A stretch of 64,000 nt of DNA from Cardinalis cardinalis (GCA_014549065.1 JACDOX010000087.1:2274931-2338930), one strand, 5' to 3'; counted from the first letter of the stretch, positions 34,835 to 48,079 are shown. Numbers and translations are program-made. Notes: generated by a model from the letters alone, not told the origin.

Positions 34835-37800
34835 CAAATTTTTTACAGCTGCAGCGGTTGATAAGTATTTTATGAATTGGCATGTATTGTATTAGGTGTC
34901 TCCTTGGAATCATACAATTATCCTGGTCCATTACCTAATGCTTCCAAAAATGGTTTGAAATTGAAGAAACACTTCCTTCAAACGCTTTATTNAAATAGTT
35001 TTGATCTCCATTGACAAAAATATGTGAACGTTGTATGCAATGATGAGTCCGTGCATATCTATAAAGGAGGACTAAGTGGACCACAGGGGTAGACCTCAAA
35101 TAGGGCATCATCTTCTGAAGCTTACTGGAAAAGCCCTGGGCTTGCACAGAACTTTTCTGAATTCCTTACTTTGTGTCAGAGAGTAGAGCTTTAATGCAGG
35201 AGCTGCATTAAAGGAGAACTTGAACTGGCAGCTGCTGCTGCTGGTCCTCCCCCTTACATGCCTTTTGAAGGTTTGGGAGGTACCCCACTGGAGGAGGGAC
35301 AAGGAGGTGCAGAGGTCCCATGTCCTGTGCCATGGAGCAGGACAGGCTCAGAAAAACAATGAGCATGCTGNCCTAAATACAGCTGAAACCAATTGTGCAC
35401 TCACCTGGCTTCCTCTGCCCTTAGACCTGAAGCTGATTTTTAAAACAATAAAAATGACATTGTTTATAACACTTGCAATGTGTTTCAATTAGGGTTGATC
35501 ATGCTTTCATATTGGTTGCCTCTTGTAATACAGCTTAGTTTTTCTCTTCTTATTTGGATGCTCTTTTTTAAATGAGTAGCATTCAAATAATCTGAAATGC
35601 TTTTAATAGGTTTTTTGGTCCTAAGACTAAGAATGGGAAATAATAGTTAAAATAAAAACAGAGTGGGAATTTATTTAGCTATTTTTCTTGTCTGGGAATG
35701 ACTGATTAAATTAGGTGAAGATAATGTCATTTACATTGGGTGCATTTTCTTCTTTGTCAGTAATTTTTCTCATTATGTCTTTTCAAAGCCTTGAGTAATT
35801 GTGCAAAACACCCTTAGAATACAAACCAGACCTATCAGAATAGTTTCATTTTTAATTGGTGAAGATGATTTAATGAATACTTTAACACTATAAATTTTAT
35901 GTGAGCAAACCTGTATTACAGTTCTAGCAGCCTAAATTTCTGAACATTTTTATTTCACTTCACACAGTGAGAAGCCCCTGTAACTCAGCATTGGTTTTGT
36001 GNGGATGTGAAACCTGTGGTTTGTTTTGAAATACTTGTTAGTGTTCCAGTGAAGTGCACTGGGGTGATTTGGTGAGCTGTGGAAGTCAGGGTGGGGACTC
36101 TGGATGTCATCCTGTGAGTTGTGTGAAATTTCAGCCCTCTCTGCTCCAGATAACCTTTCCATATACCATTGAGGTTGTTCTGTGGGTTTAGTCCAGAGCC
36201 AGCAGNGTTAAAGGCACTGCCTCTCTCCAGCCAGCCCTGCTTAGCAGGGATGCTTTTTCTCATGCTTCAGCAGCCCTCTGCTCTGGCTGGCTCACAGGTC
36301 CCTCTGTCCCAGGAGGGATGGGAGCTCTCTGCTGCTGTGTCCTGCACTCAGAGGTCTCTCCAGAGCTGTCCCCTGCAGGAACCTGTGACACCTGTGTGAC
36401 AAACACAGCACAGTCAGGGGTGTCCCTATGCTGCCCTGTCACTGCAGCAGCCTGGGGTGTGATCCCTTCATCAGGACCACTCTAAGTGATGAGATTTAAG
36501 CAAGGTCTGGGTATCATTAGGACACATCAGCTCTTGGAGCTAGAGGAGGATGGGAGCAAAGGGATAGCACTGCAGCTGTGCATTTTTGAGAGCAGAGCTG
36601 GGAGCTCCTTCTCTGACAAATTCTGTGGCCTCTGTGTGTACAAGGCACACATGAGTAAACCTGGGTGAAGTCTGAAAGCTGGCCTGTTGCTACTGAGATG
36701 GACACATGGCATACCCATGTATACAGACAGCAATGGCTTCTTCTTTATTACAAGTTGTTCTCAAGTTTTTATACCCATAACAAAGTGTGGTCTTAAGTCA
36801 CTACTTACATCAAAATAGTTCATTGCATTTGTTGGATGAAGCAGTAGCTTATTGGATTTTATTGGTATAAAGAAATTAACATCAATAATTAGTTGGTGAG
36901 AATTTGCAACAAATTATTAAGGCATGTACACTGCTCACTAAGGTGTGTATCCTCTAACTGCAAATATCTTTTGTGTCTATTTTATCAGTTTCCATGCTAA
37001 TGGCCTTGCTTTCCTCCCTGCTATGGATAAACTTGGATTTTATCAATTTCTTCTTCTGCTAACTCAGTTGTTTGGTCTGCAGACCAGCTGCTAAGCCCAT
37101 CCACACTGGCCTTCACTAACAGCCAAGTATCCCATAAGTTCACTTTCCAATTAGGTTAAATTTTGAGTCCCACTTGCTCAGGCTTCTCAGGTTGACCTGG
37201 AGGGGGAGGATCTATCCCCAGGGCAAAAATTGCCAACAAAATGAGAAGGCCAATAGATTTTGAGGGTTGCAGTTGTGCAACCTGCAGCAGCATGTGTAAA
37301 AGATATTCCAGTGCTGTATCCTGCTCTGTGACAACAGAAAATAAGTGCAAAGAAGACTTTTTAAATGCTGCCACCTTCTTCAGCTGGTGCAGGATANAAC
37401 ATTTGAAGATTAAATGAGATTATGATACCTTTTAGTCCTTAAATTCAAAAGATTCTACATCATAGTCCAGAATACTGCACTGTCCCTAAGTATATCATAC
37501 ATTGTANTGTAATGGACTATCATGTGAGGCTGTCTATAAAACTTAAGTGAGCTAAAAATGAGAATGTGTGCAGTCCTGGAGCAGGTGTGTAGGTGTAAAT
37601 TAGAGATGTCACATTAACCTCTTTGCTGCTCAAACTGTGCTGCACTATCAGCTGCACCTGAAAGGATTCAGGTGGGAAGTTAATGATGTCAATTTAGTTT
37701 TTTGCTTGATCCCCACTGAGGCCTGAGTTCAATGCAGTACTGGGGAAATGGAGTTTTACTGGCCTCTAAAATTGTTTCTGGAACGAAGAGCAGGAGAGAG

Positions 37801-39210
37801 ACAGCAAAATGTAAGAAAGACTGGGTGGAAATAATAAAAACACTGTCTAAAAAACCCCAACATCCTCATGGAAGAATGAGATTTACCTAGGTCTACTTAT
37901 ATCTCTGGGTTCCATTTAGTATGTAGGACAGAAGTGTGTACTATTTCATCACTGGAAAATATGGCAGATATGTTACTGCTGTCTTTTCTCCATTGAAAGG
38001 AGCTTCAGTTTTCTTAACTACACCACTAATCCTTATCAACTCTGTTTCAATTCTATTACAGTTACTCTTATTTCATGCTGGTTCACAACTTTTAAAGCAG
38101 ATGCTTTGCTTTTTTTGCTGAAGGTTCTTTGTCACAAACAGTGAAGATGCAGAAGCTTCCTCTCTGTAGAGCTAGGTCTCATTTATCTACAATTATCTAT
38201 AACAAAAGGTGCNTCATCTGAATGGCTCCCTTTAAATATGAATAGTGCATTAGAATACAGATGTGTTACACGAGGAAGGGAGTCTGTGTCTCACTGCTGG
38301 AAATCATCTGAGCATCACTGATAAGTGAGATGCTGAACAGCCTCAAGGCCTGTGTGCACTGGAGTGTGTTGCTGTTCATTCCTCTCCTTGTTCAAATACT
38401 AAAATCTCTACTAGTAAAATATGCTATTCTCATCTCACTGAATGNATAATAAAATAATCTTTCTTTATGGAGAGTCTTTCTTACAGTGGATAAATTTTGA
38501 CTTTGAGCTGGTCACACTAGCAGTGAGACAAAGGTTTGGCAAAATTATACTGAAGTACTGATGATGTAGTTTTGATTTGAAATATAAAAGCAGATTTGCT
38601 TATTGGTTATTTTTGTTGTACAGCAAATAAGAGTTTGGCAATGAGGTACTTGTTTAATTAAATGCAAGCACAAGAATGCTGTTTGGCTCCATCAGTGTTG
38701 TTGCTGCTGTGGAAAGCTGATGTGTAGTTCCATGTGCACCATGTTTGTGCTGTGTGAAATGGCTTGAAGGCATTGGCCTGGGAAAACTACTGTGAGTTTT
38801 TTCCAGCCCTTTTTTCTCTGTGTTTTTTCCCTCTTGGTATAACCTGTGTCCTGCAGCTGAGAGGAGGCAGTACAAATGGTGCAGATCTTGTATGGTACCA
38901 CTATGGTTTTGTGACATTTGGGGCTCTAGGACATAATATAGAGAAATCCAGGCCTGGTGAGTAGTGAAGGTGCAGTAAAGTGGAGAGGTGGAGGCACGTG
39001 GAGATGCACAGACCATGGGGTCTGTGAGTGACTTTGGCCATGGTCATGCAAAAGAGATGCAACCCCCCAGACCTCGGCAGAACTGGCTTTGAGACCAAAG
39101 CAATAGCTCCCAACATCCATGAAGTGTCTCCTGTAATAAATCTGGATGTAATGTGAAGCTGCAAACTGACAGAGAAAGAAGGAATATAAAAATGTTAGCA
39201 AACCTATATT
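34835..39210. other. Non-coding DNA, nothing recognised
   Basis: GC is somewhat higher near 36180-36450 without a recognisable exon. The remainder is AT-rich. No repeat family could be named with confidence; a stretch near 34905-34930 only faintly resembles a CR1 terminus. Confidence 0.5.
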
Positions 39211-39227
39211 AAAAAAAAAAAAAAAAA
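39211..39227. repeat. A17 homopolymer
   Basis: Seventeen consecutive A. No retroposed body with a recognisable gene lies immediately upstream, so I do not call it the tail of a processed pseudogene. Confidence 0.9.
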
Positions 39228-42200
39228 CAACCTGCCCATAGCTCATCCCAGAGTGAGGAAGAGGAAACCATCACTATGAACATCTTATTCCCCTCAGCCA
39301 AGGATTAGTGATGGAGGCAGCTCTGCAGCCACACCAAGGCTNTAACTCCTGGCTGAAGGGCTCAGAGGAGCAGGGCAAGCTAACACCAGAAAGGTAATTA
39401 TTTTTATATGCATGCTTTTCTTCTTGTTCTCCTCTCTCGTGTAGTTTCAGCTAGTAATAATATGACTGTTANATTATCAGCTAGACTGAGAATAAATTCT
39501 TGGTTTATATGTGTTTTTACATATCAATAAAAGGTGTTCTTATTTGTCTACAAAGCAACGTTTAAACATAGTAAGAGTAATTTCTGTCATTTAGTTTCTC
39601 GGAGGAGAACCTCCTCTGGATTTGAAAGCCTTTTGAAATCTCTCTGCTTTTCTGCTCAGAAGGAATGCCAGGATGTGATCCTACAGTTCCATCTTAAAAA
39701 TCAGATGAATAAGCAATCAGCACTCATGAATATTGTGCCAGAACTGCATAAGAGTAGAGATTCATTACTCAGTGCTTCTGCACAGAGGTATTTTGCAGGA
39801 AATCTGCATCATAATGCATGACTTCCTATTGGACTGGATTTAATAAAACAAACTAGAGGTTCAGCATTTTTTTATAGATTCCATTTTCAGTGATGGCTGG
39901 ATTTATTTCTGTCTAAAAATAACATTATTCTGCAGCTGAGCAATAGAGAACATTCTTCCAGTTACTGCAGCATCAGCAGTGCTCTGCCATCTATTTTCTG
40001 GCATGTGTGTGGAAATGATCCCTTTTGTGACTCTAGAGATGTGTCAGTGGCATGGCTGAGAATAGCAGGGATGGACATGAGCCATAAGCCAAGAGCTAGA
40101 CCCCACCTTGATTTAAGAACACTGCTTTNTATTTGGCCAGGTAGAGATCCTGGCAGCAGCCACTTCTGACTTTGAAACTTTGGCTTCATTTTGAGAAAGT
40201 GATTTCCATTGTTATGGTGAGTGAAAAGAAGTGCCAAGAGATAAGTAGGCTGTCCACCCCCCCCCCCCATGCTGATATGGACTGAACAGAACCCAAAGAG
40301 AGGTTGCTGTTTATCTTGTGGTTGTCAGCCTGGTTTTGTTCATGATGAGAATATTTTTGTTATGCAGTAGCGTGACTTCTGTGTATCTGAATGATTTAAT
40401 AACTGATGGCCAGGTATCAAGAAGAGCAGGCATGCACACAGAGCTGTACCTAGAGCTGGGGATTGTTGGTGTGGCGGCTTTATAACCTGACTCTGACTAT
40501 CCAAAATCTTAGGTCTGTTTTGAATTTTGCAGCTGTAATTCAGTCCTAAGCAAAATGCTCTAGTACATTGATAATAAAACTTAGCCAGACGTCTGCTAGC
40601 TCATGGCTCTGATGTTGCACACAGAGAGAAAAAGAAAAATCATCATCACAGTACTGTCAAATATTTGGTTAGTGCCATATCCCTGGAGAGTGCTAAAAAG
40701 TCTGGTTGGGAATCAGTTGCCAAATCACTACGTTGCTTTAGCCAGTTTACTCAAATGTGCTTGACTTGAGAATATCTTGTATTAAATGGTCTGATTGAGG
40801 AGCAGGTCCCCGCCCTTGGGATGGAGTTTTCTGTGAGGAACATCAGAGCTCAGGGTGGGATAAATCTCTTGGCATGTGTGTGAGAGCACTGAGTCCACTG
40901 ATTTGAGGTCCTCTATATGAACTGAAAAACAAGTTTTAATGCTTTTATTCTATAGTTAAACCCCTTAATTTTAGGAAATTTCTACTGATCTGCTCTTGTT
41001 GTGCCAAAGCAGAATCCAGCCCAATCTTAGGTTTGGGCTTTTTTTTTTCCCCTGCTGGTTTTATGATCATATCTCTCAATGCTGTTCCAACAACATGTCA
41101 GAAAGGAACCTTCTCTTTGTAACATAATTTGATGACCCAGCTATTATTGGTAGATAAGTGTAAGACTTTTTCATCATTGACTGCATTTTTATGAGATCTG
41201 AAATGCCAATAAGCCTTAAAATAAGAATTTTAATTGAACTTGGCAGGGGAAGGNCTGAAAAGATATTGAGAGGACCATTGGATTTTTGACAAGTTGAGAG
41301 TTTCTTGGGGTGGGGGCTTGTAATATATCGTGGAGGGGACAGGGAATGTAGAAAAAAAGTAAATCAGTGCTTCTCTATTATGTTATCTCAGAGTTTTTAG
41401 TCCTGAGAGTAGATTAGCATTCTGTGTCAGGGAGAATATGTTCACTATATATAGCAATATACCTCACAGTTTATTGTGTTGATGTGTGTAATGAGCTGAA
41501 GCAAACTCTACTAAAAAAAGAGCATAAAAAAGAAACTCCTAACATGTTAGATTTAAATCTGCTAATATTTAATGTGCACTTTATCTGACAGGTTGAAGAA
41601 AAGCCCTGGTGATAGGAATTGTAAGAAATGAATAGGTTATTCTGGTGCATGTATTCATCTTGCTTTTAATCTGAGAAACAATAACCTGGTCCACAGTTCA
41701 GCCTGTTGACAACAGGTCTAATGCATTTGTGCCTGACACTTGCATTATCTTAAATATTAATATAAATATCAGGAATCATATCTGCAAGTGAAGAGTCAGG
41801 AAAGGAGATGGAGAATAGCATGCAGTACATTTTAAAACAAAAATAGCATTGCCTGTGTCCTACTAAATATAACTTATTATATGCATGTGCCTCATCTATA
41901 GCCTGTGTATGAAAAGTGTGGTGGGTAACGTGCTGGTAGAAACACCACTTTGGATTCACAGCAAACTTTAAACAGAAAAATAGATGATTATCATTCAAGA
42001 AGCATATGTGCATTATACCTTTTCACAAAGCAGTCTGGATTATATTATTTCTGAGTGACATATAGCAGCAGTCTCTCCTCTGCTTTTGCAGCTGCTCTAT
42101 TACAGAATGAAACATGGAAAGCTTCATCATGTTTTCTGCTCCTTAGGACTCCCCTGAGGCTCCTGTGCTTGTATGCCAGTGCCCTTGGTTGCTTTAGGAA

Positions 42201-42440
42201 TCCAGATCAGGAGGAGTGGAACTTCCTGCAGTGGAGAGTTTCTGCACAAAAGGGAATCGTTTAAGGGGAGAAATCTCAGTGCCTGGTGACACTTCTACAA
42301 GTACAAATGATACCAAGGTCACACCAGTGGCTTTCCTGATCTTGCAGCTCCAGGCAAATGGTCACACTCAGCTCCAGGTGAATTGCTCTGTAAGGTGCTG
42401 GAATTGCTCTTAAAAAAATAGAGCTTACTTTATGGTCCAG
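39228..42440. other. Non-coding AT-rich DNA
   Basis: Contains a C12 homopolymer at 40257-40268. No gene, repeat family or RNA was recognised. Confidence 0.5.
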
Positions 42441-42573
42441 TTAAAAAAGTACCAACAACAAACCAAACAAAAAACCAAAAGAACCACCCCAATACCCCAA
42501 ATCTAAACAAAAACCAACAAAAACCAAGCAAAGCCAACCACAAACCCAGAAAACCCCAGAAAACCCCACACCC
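42441..42573. repeat. A/C-rich tract with minus-strand G-quadruplex motif
   Basis: A-runs are interrupted by CC, CCC and CCCC over about 130 bp. At the right end, C-runs at 42545-42547, 42554-42557, 42564-42567 and 42571-42573 are separated by 6, 6 and 3 bases. On the minus strand this meets the standard G3+N1-7 pattern for a G-quadruplex. The repeated unit CCCAGAAAA occurs twice in succession. Confidence 0.8.
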
Positions 42574-43202
42574 TACTCCTTCCTTCTGTCCAAGAAGACT
42601 CTTCTAGCTGTGGAAGTGAGATGGTAGAATCCCATAGAATTCTTGTCTCCTCCAGGCACTATCTTCTAGATCTGTGAAGTTTCTTGAAACTNGAGTAGTG
42701 CTGAGATACAAGTGTTTAATGGACTCTCTGACAAGGGCTCTCAATGAGGAGTCTTGCCCCACACAGATGCTCCGTTCTGTCTCCATCCAGGTGCTCCCCT
42801 AGTCCTGCTGACNTCAGCTCAGCCATGGAACCCACCCTGGGGAGACAGCTGTGTTGCTGATTTCCACAGGGAGGGTGGGTGGGAAGCCTGTGACCTGGGA
42901 AGTGCCTGGTTTATGCTGGGCTGGAAGGTTTTTCTCCTGCTCTTGCAGTAGAAGAACGCAGACCTCATCACTCAGCGCAGAGCTTTCTGTTTGAGGTTTC
43001 TTCTCTCCTTGTGTGATTCCCTCTCTTCTCCCTGCCTGGCCAGTGGCCTCTAGAGCTCAGCCAGAACAAGAAGAAATCTCAGAACTGCATGTTAGTCAAT
43101 GTGATCCCAATANGAATGAGGGGAGCATGCTGAAAAANAGACACTTGAAAGTATTCNTAAAATTTCACAATATTTTGTTTTAAGCGAACCCTGTACGCTG
43201 TG

Positions 43203-43265
43203 GAATCATAAAATCATTTTAGGTTTGCAAAGACCTCGAAGTCGGAGTCCTACCATTATGCCACA
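43203..43265 (-). mobile_element. CR1-like 3' terminal stub, antisense
   Basis: The sequence 'gaatcataaaatcattttagg' followed by 'ttgcaaagacctcgaag' and 'gagtcctaccatta' resembles the reverse-complement 3' end common to several avian CR1 subfamilies (AATCATAGAATCATTTAGG type). Only about 60 bp remain. The match is short but in the right order. Confidence 0.65.
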
Positions 43266-43848
43266 ACTGATTGTTAGCAGCAGAGTAAATTGCATTATTA
43301 GCTTTGCTAGCTCTCTCCTCCTGAAGGCGACTGTTCAACTTGCTTTTGTCAGAGCAGACAGTTTGCTAATTTTGGTTTGGCTTGCATGGACTTATTAGGA
43401 GCTGCACAGCTCCTTGGCCCACAGCAAAATATAAATGACTGCATGTGCAGAAATTTACTGTTGAGGTTTTTCAGGTGTCCTTTAAGGCTCTGACCTCAAG
43501 GGTACATACAACCTTTTGATGTATCTTCTTGCCTGATAACTTAAANTAACATAAGGTAACTTCTTGTATTGATTTTTAGAGATAATTATGAAAGATGTTT
43601 CTGTCTGCTGAATTTTGAGACTGAAGTTTTAAAGCATTTATGTGACTAACATGGGGTATATTAAGAAACATCTNATCAGATCTCTGTTCTTTTAGAACTA
43701 TTTAATATTAAGAAAATTAGTTGTGGTACATTTTTGACACCAAGAAAATGTGGAAAAGAATTGAACCTGCAGTGAGAAATGCATGGTGTCAGTATAGAAT
43801 ATAGATAGACAGTATTCACAGTTGTGGTAGCTCTTAAGGCACAGAACT

Positions 43849-43860
43849 GGGGGGGGGGGG
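43849..43860. repeat. G12 homopolymer
   Basis: Twelve consecutive G. Long G runs are rare and length-unstable, so the exact count may reflect assembly error. Confidence 0.85.
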
Positions 43861-44930
43861 TTGTGATTAAACACTGCTTAAAATCTCCTTCATCTGATCA
43901 ATACCTAAATTAAATGATTCATTTGGAAAAACAACCAATAAAGCAACTTGANGGAAGAACAAAAATAATTAACAATCAATTAATTTTCTAGGCATAAAAT
44001 TTTTTTTCTAGTATGTAGTATGCGATGATATTTTTTAAAATGTCATGAGGGAAAAAGGTGTGAATCCATCACGATGGCACTCAAAGCACAAGCCCTGCTC
44101 AGAATGGATCACACTTCTTTCTTTGGGTAAATATAATTTAACCATAGAAATAGTGAACCATCCAGGCTGTCAATTACTTTGAAATAGCAGAAGCACCCGT
44201 GTTCAGATAGAAATGTTTCACACAGAAAGCTGTGATAACAAAAGCAGATGCTTAGGTATAAATCCTGTCTTGTGGGAACTCTGTAAGAGAAATTCCTCAT
44301 CCCTTTGGCTGCAGAGTAAATCTCCAAGGCAGGTTTGCAGGGATGGTTTGTTATGGTGGCTGTACCTAGTGGCCAATTAAAGTTAGGATATATTAACTTA
44401 GAGTATTTTCTTGGCAAACATAATCTAAAAAAAAAAAAGGATTAACAACTGAAGGGGCTTGGGGAGAAAGGAGACAATGTGCAGAGACACATCTCTAAAT
44501 CTGCAGTCTTAAACTAAATGTTTGCCACTTTGTTTTTTTTACTCTGGTAGTAAGTAGAAGTAGTAGACTGTCTTGGGAAAGGTGGGCAGGAGGATGGGCT
44601 TCTGTGGGAGAGCCATGCACAGGCACTGATGATATTTCACATGCGACAGTGTGAACTGAACCTATTTTGGAAGTTTTGTAGGAGATTCCTATTGGTTTTG
44701 ATAGCTTTGCTAATACAGCTGGGGCCACAGCAAATGATTTTCCTGGAGCTACTCTTAAATTGTTATCAGAATGAAGGAAAGAATAGTCTTGAGAGAAAGC
44801 TGATGGTTGGTTGTCTCTGCCCAACCTTCAAATGTGGAAAGGTTTGGGTATAAAAGTGAATAATTCTTGGGTAACATGATCTTTAGCCACTTCTAATTAT
44901 TATGAGGTTGGAATATTACTAGGGGATTGA
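43861..44930. other. Non-coding DNA, nothing recognised
   Basis: AT-rich with an A12 run near 44427-44438. Open frames of about 100 codons on the minus strand match nothing known to me. Confidence 0.5.
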
Positions 44931-45092
44931 TTTATATACATATATAATTTTTAATAAACTATAGTTTAGACCAGAGAGATGGTGATTGACTATAATTATT
45001 GATAATNTATGTATGCAAAAATATATCAATTATATAGTTTTATTATTATATAGTTTTAATTTGCATTATATATGCAAAAAATATATAAATTA
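44931..45092. repeat. AT-rich low-complexity region
   Basis: Multiple TATA and ATAT runs. A word of the form tatgcaaaaatatat followed by aattat occurs near 45013-45037 and again, slightly changed, near 45069-45092. The segment 'tttgcattatatatgcaaa' is a small inverted repeat. Confidence 0.75.
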
Positions 45093-47386
45093 TCAAGTAA
45101 TTTGAAGTAAACACATAGTCTTGCACACAAAAGCATGCATAAGATTATTAATCAGATTGCTCAGTCAAGCACTAGAATTTAGAACATTAAAAAATTGTGA
45201 TCGTTTAAGCAATAGCTACATTTCTTATTTTGAATCTAAACCATTTATCCAAGTGGCAAATGTTTTTTTTTAAAAAGGAGTATGCAGTTGAAGACTGTTT
45301 TATAATGCATGCTTATGGGGAAGAGGGAGAAGATTTTTTAAAATAAAAACTGCTTTAATATGACAGGAAATTCACAGCACGAAGAGAAGTTGTCCTATAG
45401 GATGATTNAAGATGAAATATCAGCGGGCTACTCCAACTATAGAGATGTAAACTGGTTATTTCTCATGAGAATCTTCTTAAANTGGGACTTATTATCCTGT
45501 AATAAAGGGCAGGTGCTGTGATACCTGTAATAAAGGTGAAGTGTACTTTTCCACTCCNAAAATCCTCATTTGCTCAAAGAAGGCAAGCTAAATTTTAATG
45601 GATAAAGCTAAAACTTTACATGAGGTATTGTATCAGACTGGTAGGAGGATTCTGGGGTGATAAGAAGCTTGACTTGGTGTTTACAAAGNAGGTGTTAAGA
45701 GGGAAGTGACCACAAAGAAGAACTCCTAACCTTTGTCTCCTTGTATGTCTTTATTTCTGTTTCTCCTGTGACTTTACCTTGACTCTGGGACCTGTAAAAC
45801 CCTCAGGCTTGTTTGAGGTCGCTTTTTATTCTGGGAGAGAAAGCGTCCTGCATCACAAACTTACAGGACTGCATGAGAGGACTAGCATCCACNAAGAAAA
45901 TCTGGTTTAATTAGTCTTTTTGGGGTTCATCACTGAATCCTACTGAGGCATGGAGTGCTTGCCACTAACAGCAAAGGATTTTTCAAACTCTTCAAAAAAG
46001 GAAACCCCCTGTCTGCTTGTTTCAGTTTATTGACTGCTATATGGATCTGGTGGTATTAAATTTGGCTCGTGCTTTATGGGCATTGCTGACTTNTTAAACT
46101 GTGGTGCCTTCATCCTGTGTTGCAGGGGAACTTCTAAATTTGGTTTATTATTAATATTGGAAATTTTGCACAAAACTTGCATGACTTTTAAGTGGAAATT
46201 GATCATTAAAACATGTTATTGAAGAAGAGACTGACTATTTTAGGATGTGTAGGTGAAACAAGAGATGATACTTTTTGTCTCAAATTTCAATGTCAAGAGT
46301 CAGCTCTAGTACTTCTATTCAGTTTTAGAGAAGGATGAGGCTGTTCATGTGCATGTGTGTAAAGGGAATTTCAGTTCCTGATATTTTAGAATAATTTATG
46401 GCTGTTCTGTTCTATGCTGCATTATCTTGGAGCAAGTGTTGCTTGTTGGCTTTCTCTTTCCAACCTGCAGGAAGTCTCTTACTTGGATGTTTGCAGTCTT
46501 AGCTGCACTGTCAGATTTTTCTCTGNAACTGCTAGAGAATCAATATAAGTTGGGGAAAGCCCCAGTTTGTGTTTATCATAGCAAGTTCATCTGGATCACG
46601 TAGTCTTGTGATGTACATTTAGCTAGGAAAAAAAAAAGGCAAGAAACCATATAGTACTACTGAAACTTAGTGAAATGCAGTGCCCCAGATTTTAGAAATT
46701 ACTTCTGGGAATAATTCCAGTTGATAATTACCATTTTAAAATATCTTTTAGGCCACTATGCTTAATTACCCATGTAAATATGTTTTAGAAGTTAAAAGTA
46801 CCAGAGATGCAGTAAAAATGAAATGGGGAATGTGTTTGCTAGTAGACACAATAAAAATTATTTTCTTCCTTGATGTGTACGTAGTGCTAAATAGAAATGT
46901 AAGGAATAGCAGCAGCATTTGAATGACACTGTGTGCAGTGCTGCTTTTGCCCCTCCTGGTTTCTGCAGTCCAGTTTCATCATCAGGATCACATGCTGAAA
47001 AGCCTCTTTGCTCTCACTTTCCTGGGCATGTTTGTTTTGAGGCTTCTGAAAGCAGCAGACTGGAGCAGTGGCTGTGTTTAGTTCTTTTTCTACTGCAAGG
47101 AGAAGGGAATAGACATTTAAAAATGTCTAAGTGCTGGAAACTTGGAAACCAGCAGTGTTTGCTCAGGAATAGATTTTTGAATTGAATGTGTGTTTGATTT
47201 ACTGTAGACTGGGCTCATTAACCTTGGGCTGCAGCTCAGGCTGGAGCCTGCCTTGGTCAAATCTTCACACGTGAAAGGCAGAGGTCGCTGATCTGGGTGT
47301 TGTGAGAGAAGGGCAAATGTTAATCTGGTCTGTCATCTACTGTGACCAGATCTTGACTGGCACATCACCATGAATTATCTGGGCCT
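45093..47386. other. Non-coding AT-rich DNA
   Basis: A 13-base word 'cctgtaataaagg' is repeated with 28-bp spacing (45496-45508 and 45524-45536). No gene or interspersed repeat was identified. Confidence 0.5.
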
Positions 47387-47478
47387 TCTGACCCAAATTT
47401 GCTNTATTCTCCTTTGGTTCTCTGTGTTGCTCTGACCCANATTTNCTATATTCTCCTTTGGTTGCTCTCTGTGTTGTT
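47387..47478. repeat. 44-bp tandem duplication
   Basis: A unit starting 'tctgaccca' and containing 'tattctcctttggtt' then 'ctctgtgttg' occurs at 47387-47430 and again at 47431-47478. The second copy has a 3- to 4-base insertion (gctc) near its end. The near identity suggests a recent duplication. N bases fall in both copies, which may reflect allele or copy-number ambiguity. Confidence 0.9.
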
Positions 47479-47661
47479 CTTCCTGTTTTTACTTTGTTTT
47501 CCACTCACATATTCCGAGTACTTTATCCCATGGCTTCTGAGCACGTCTCTTGATTTATACAGAAGTAAAGACTATCAAGCCAAATATTCATGGGGACCTG
47601 AACATGGTTTACCTGGACATTAGGGTGCCATATGAAAATGTATTTTTATGGTTTGCTTTGG

Positions 47662-47675
47662 TTTTTTTTTTTTTT
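47662..47675. repeat. T14 homopolymer
   Basis: Fourteen consecutive T following a TTTGG context. Simple repeat only. Confidence 0.9.
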
Positions 47676-47969
47676 GCAAGGAACTGTGTAAACAAGTAGA
47701 ACTTTCATTGCAGCCTTGTCTTTACCCTGGCATCTTTCCCAGTCTGCTTTTCAATGGTGTCTTTAGCATCCCCCCTGTAACTTTTATGTGTGTAGACGGC
47801 AAATCACCCAGGTAAGCTGGAACAGCATTGTGAGGGAGAGCAGCACCCATGGTGTACTTAACAAAGGATAAACTTCTGTGGGATGGAGCATTTGGAATCT
47901 GCAGGGGTTACACTGTGGTGCTGCAAGCCTAGGGACTGCCCTGCAGGGCCAAGCTGAAGCTGTCCAGCT

Positions 47970-48075
47970 TTGATAGCGTGGCACCGCGTGTGATCGCTGC
48001 CACTGTCACCTGCCTGGGGCAAGGGGGAGCACTGCTCACGTTTCCAAGAGGATTATCGTCACGGGAGGGCGACCC
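47970..48075. other. Small CpG cluster
   Basis: About eight CpGs (for example 'gcgtggcaccgcgtgtgatcg' and 'tatcgtcacgggagggcgac') fall in about 100 bp. The size and GC content are too low to call an island. It may be a remnant exon or regulatory element; no protein is recognised. Confidence 0.35.
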
Positions 48076-48079
48076 TTAG

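Noticed and set aside
34890..34935. Stretch 'tggaatcatacaattatcctgg' resembling a CR1 terminus
   Set aside because: Only the first 20 bases resemble CR1; the following sequence does not continue the CR1 order.
39211..39227. A17 run considered as the tail of a processed pseudogene
   Set aside because: No recognisable coding remnant lies upstream, and no flanking duplication is evident.
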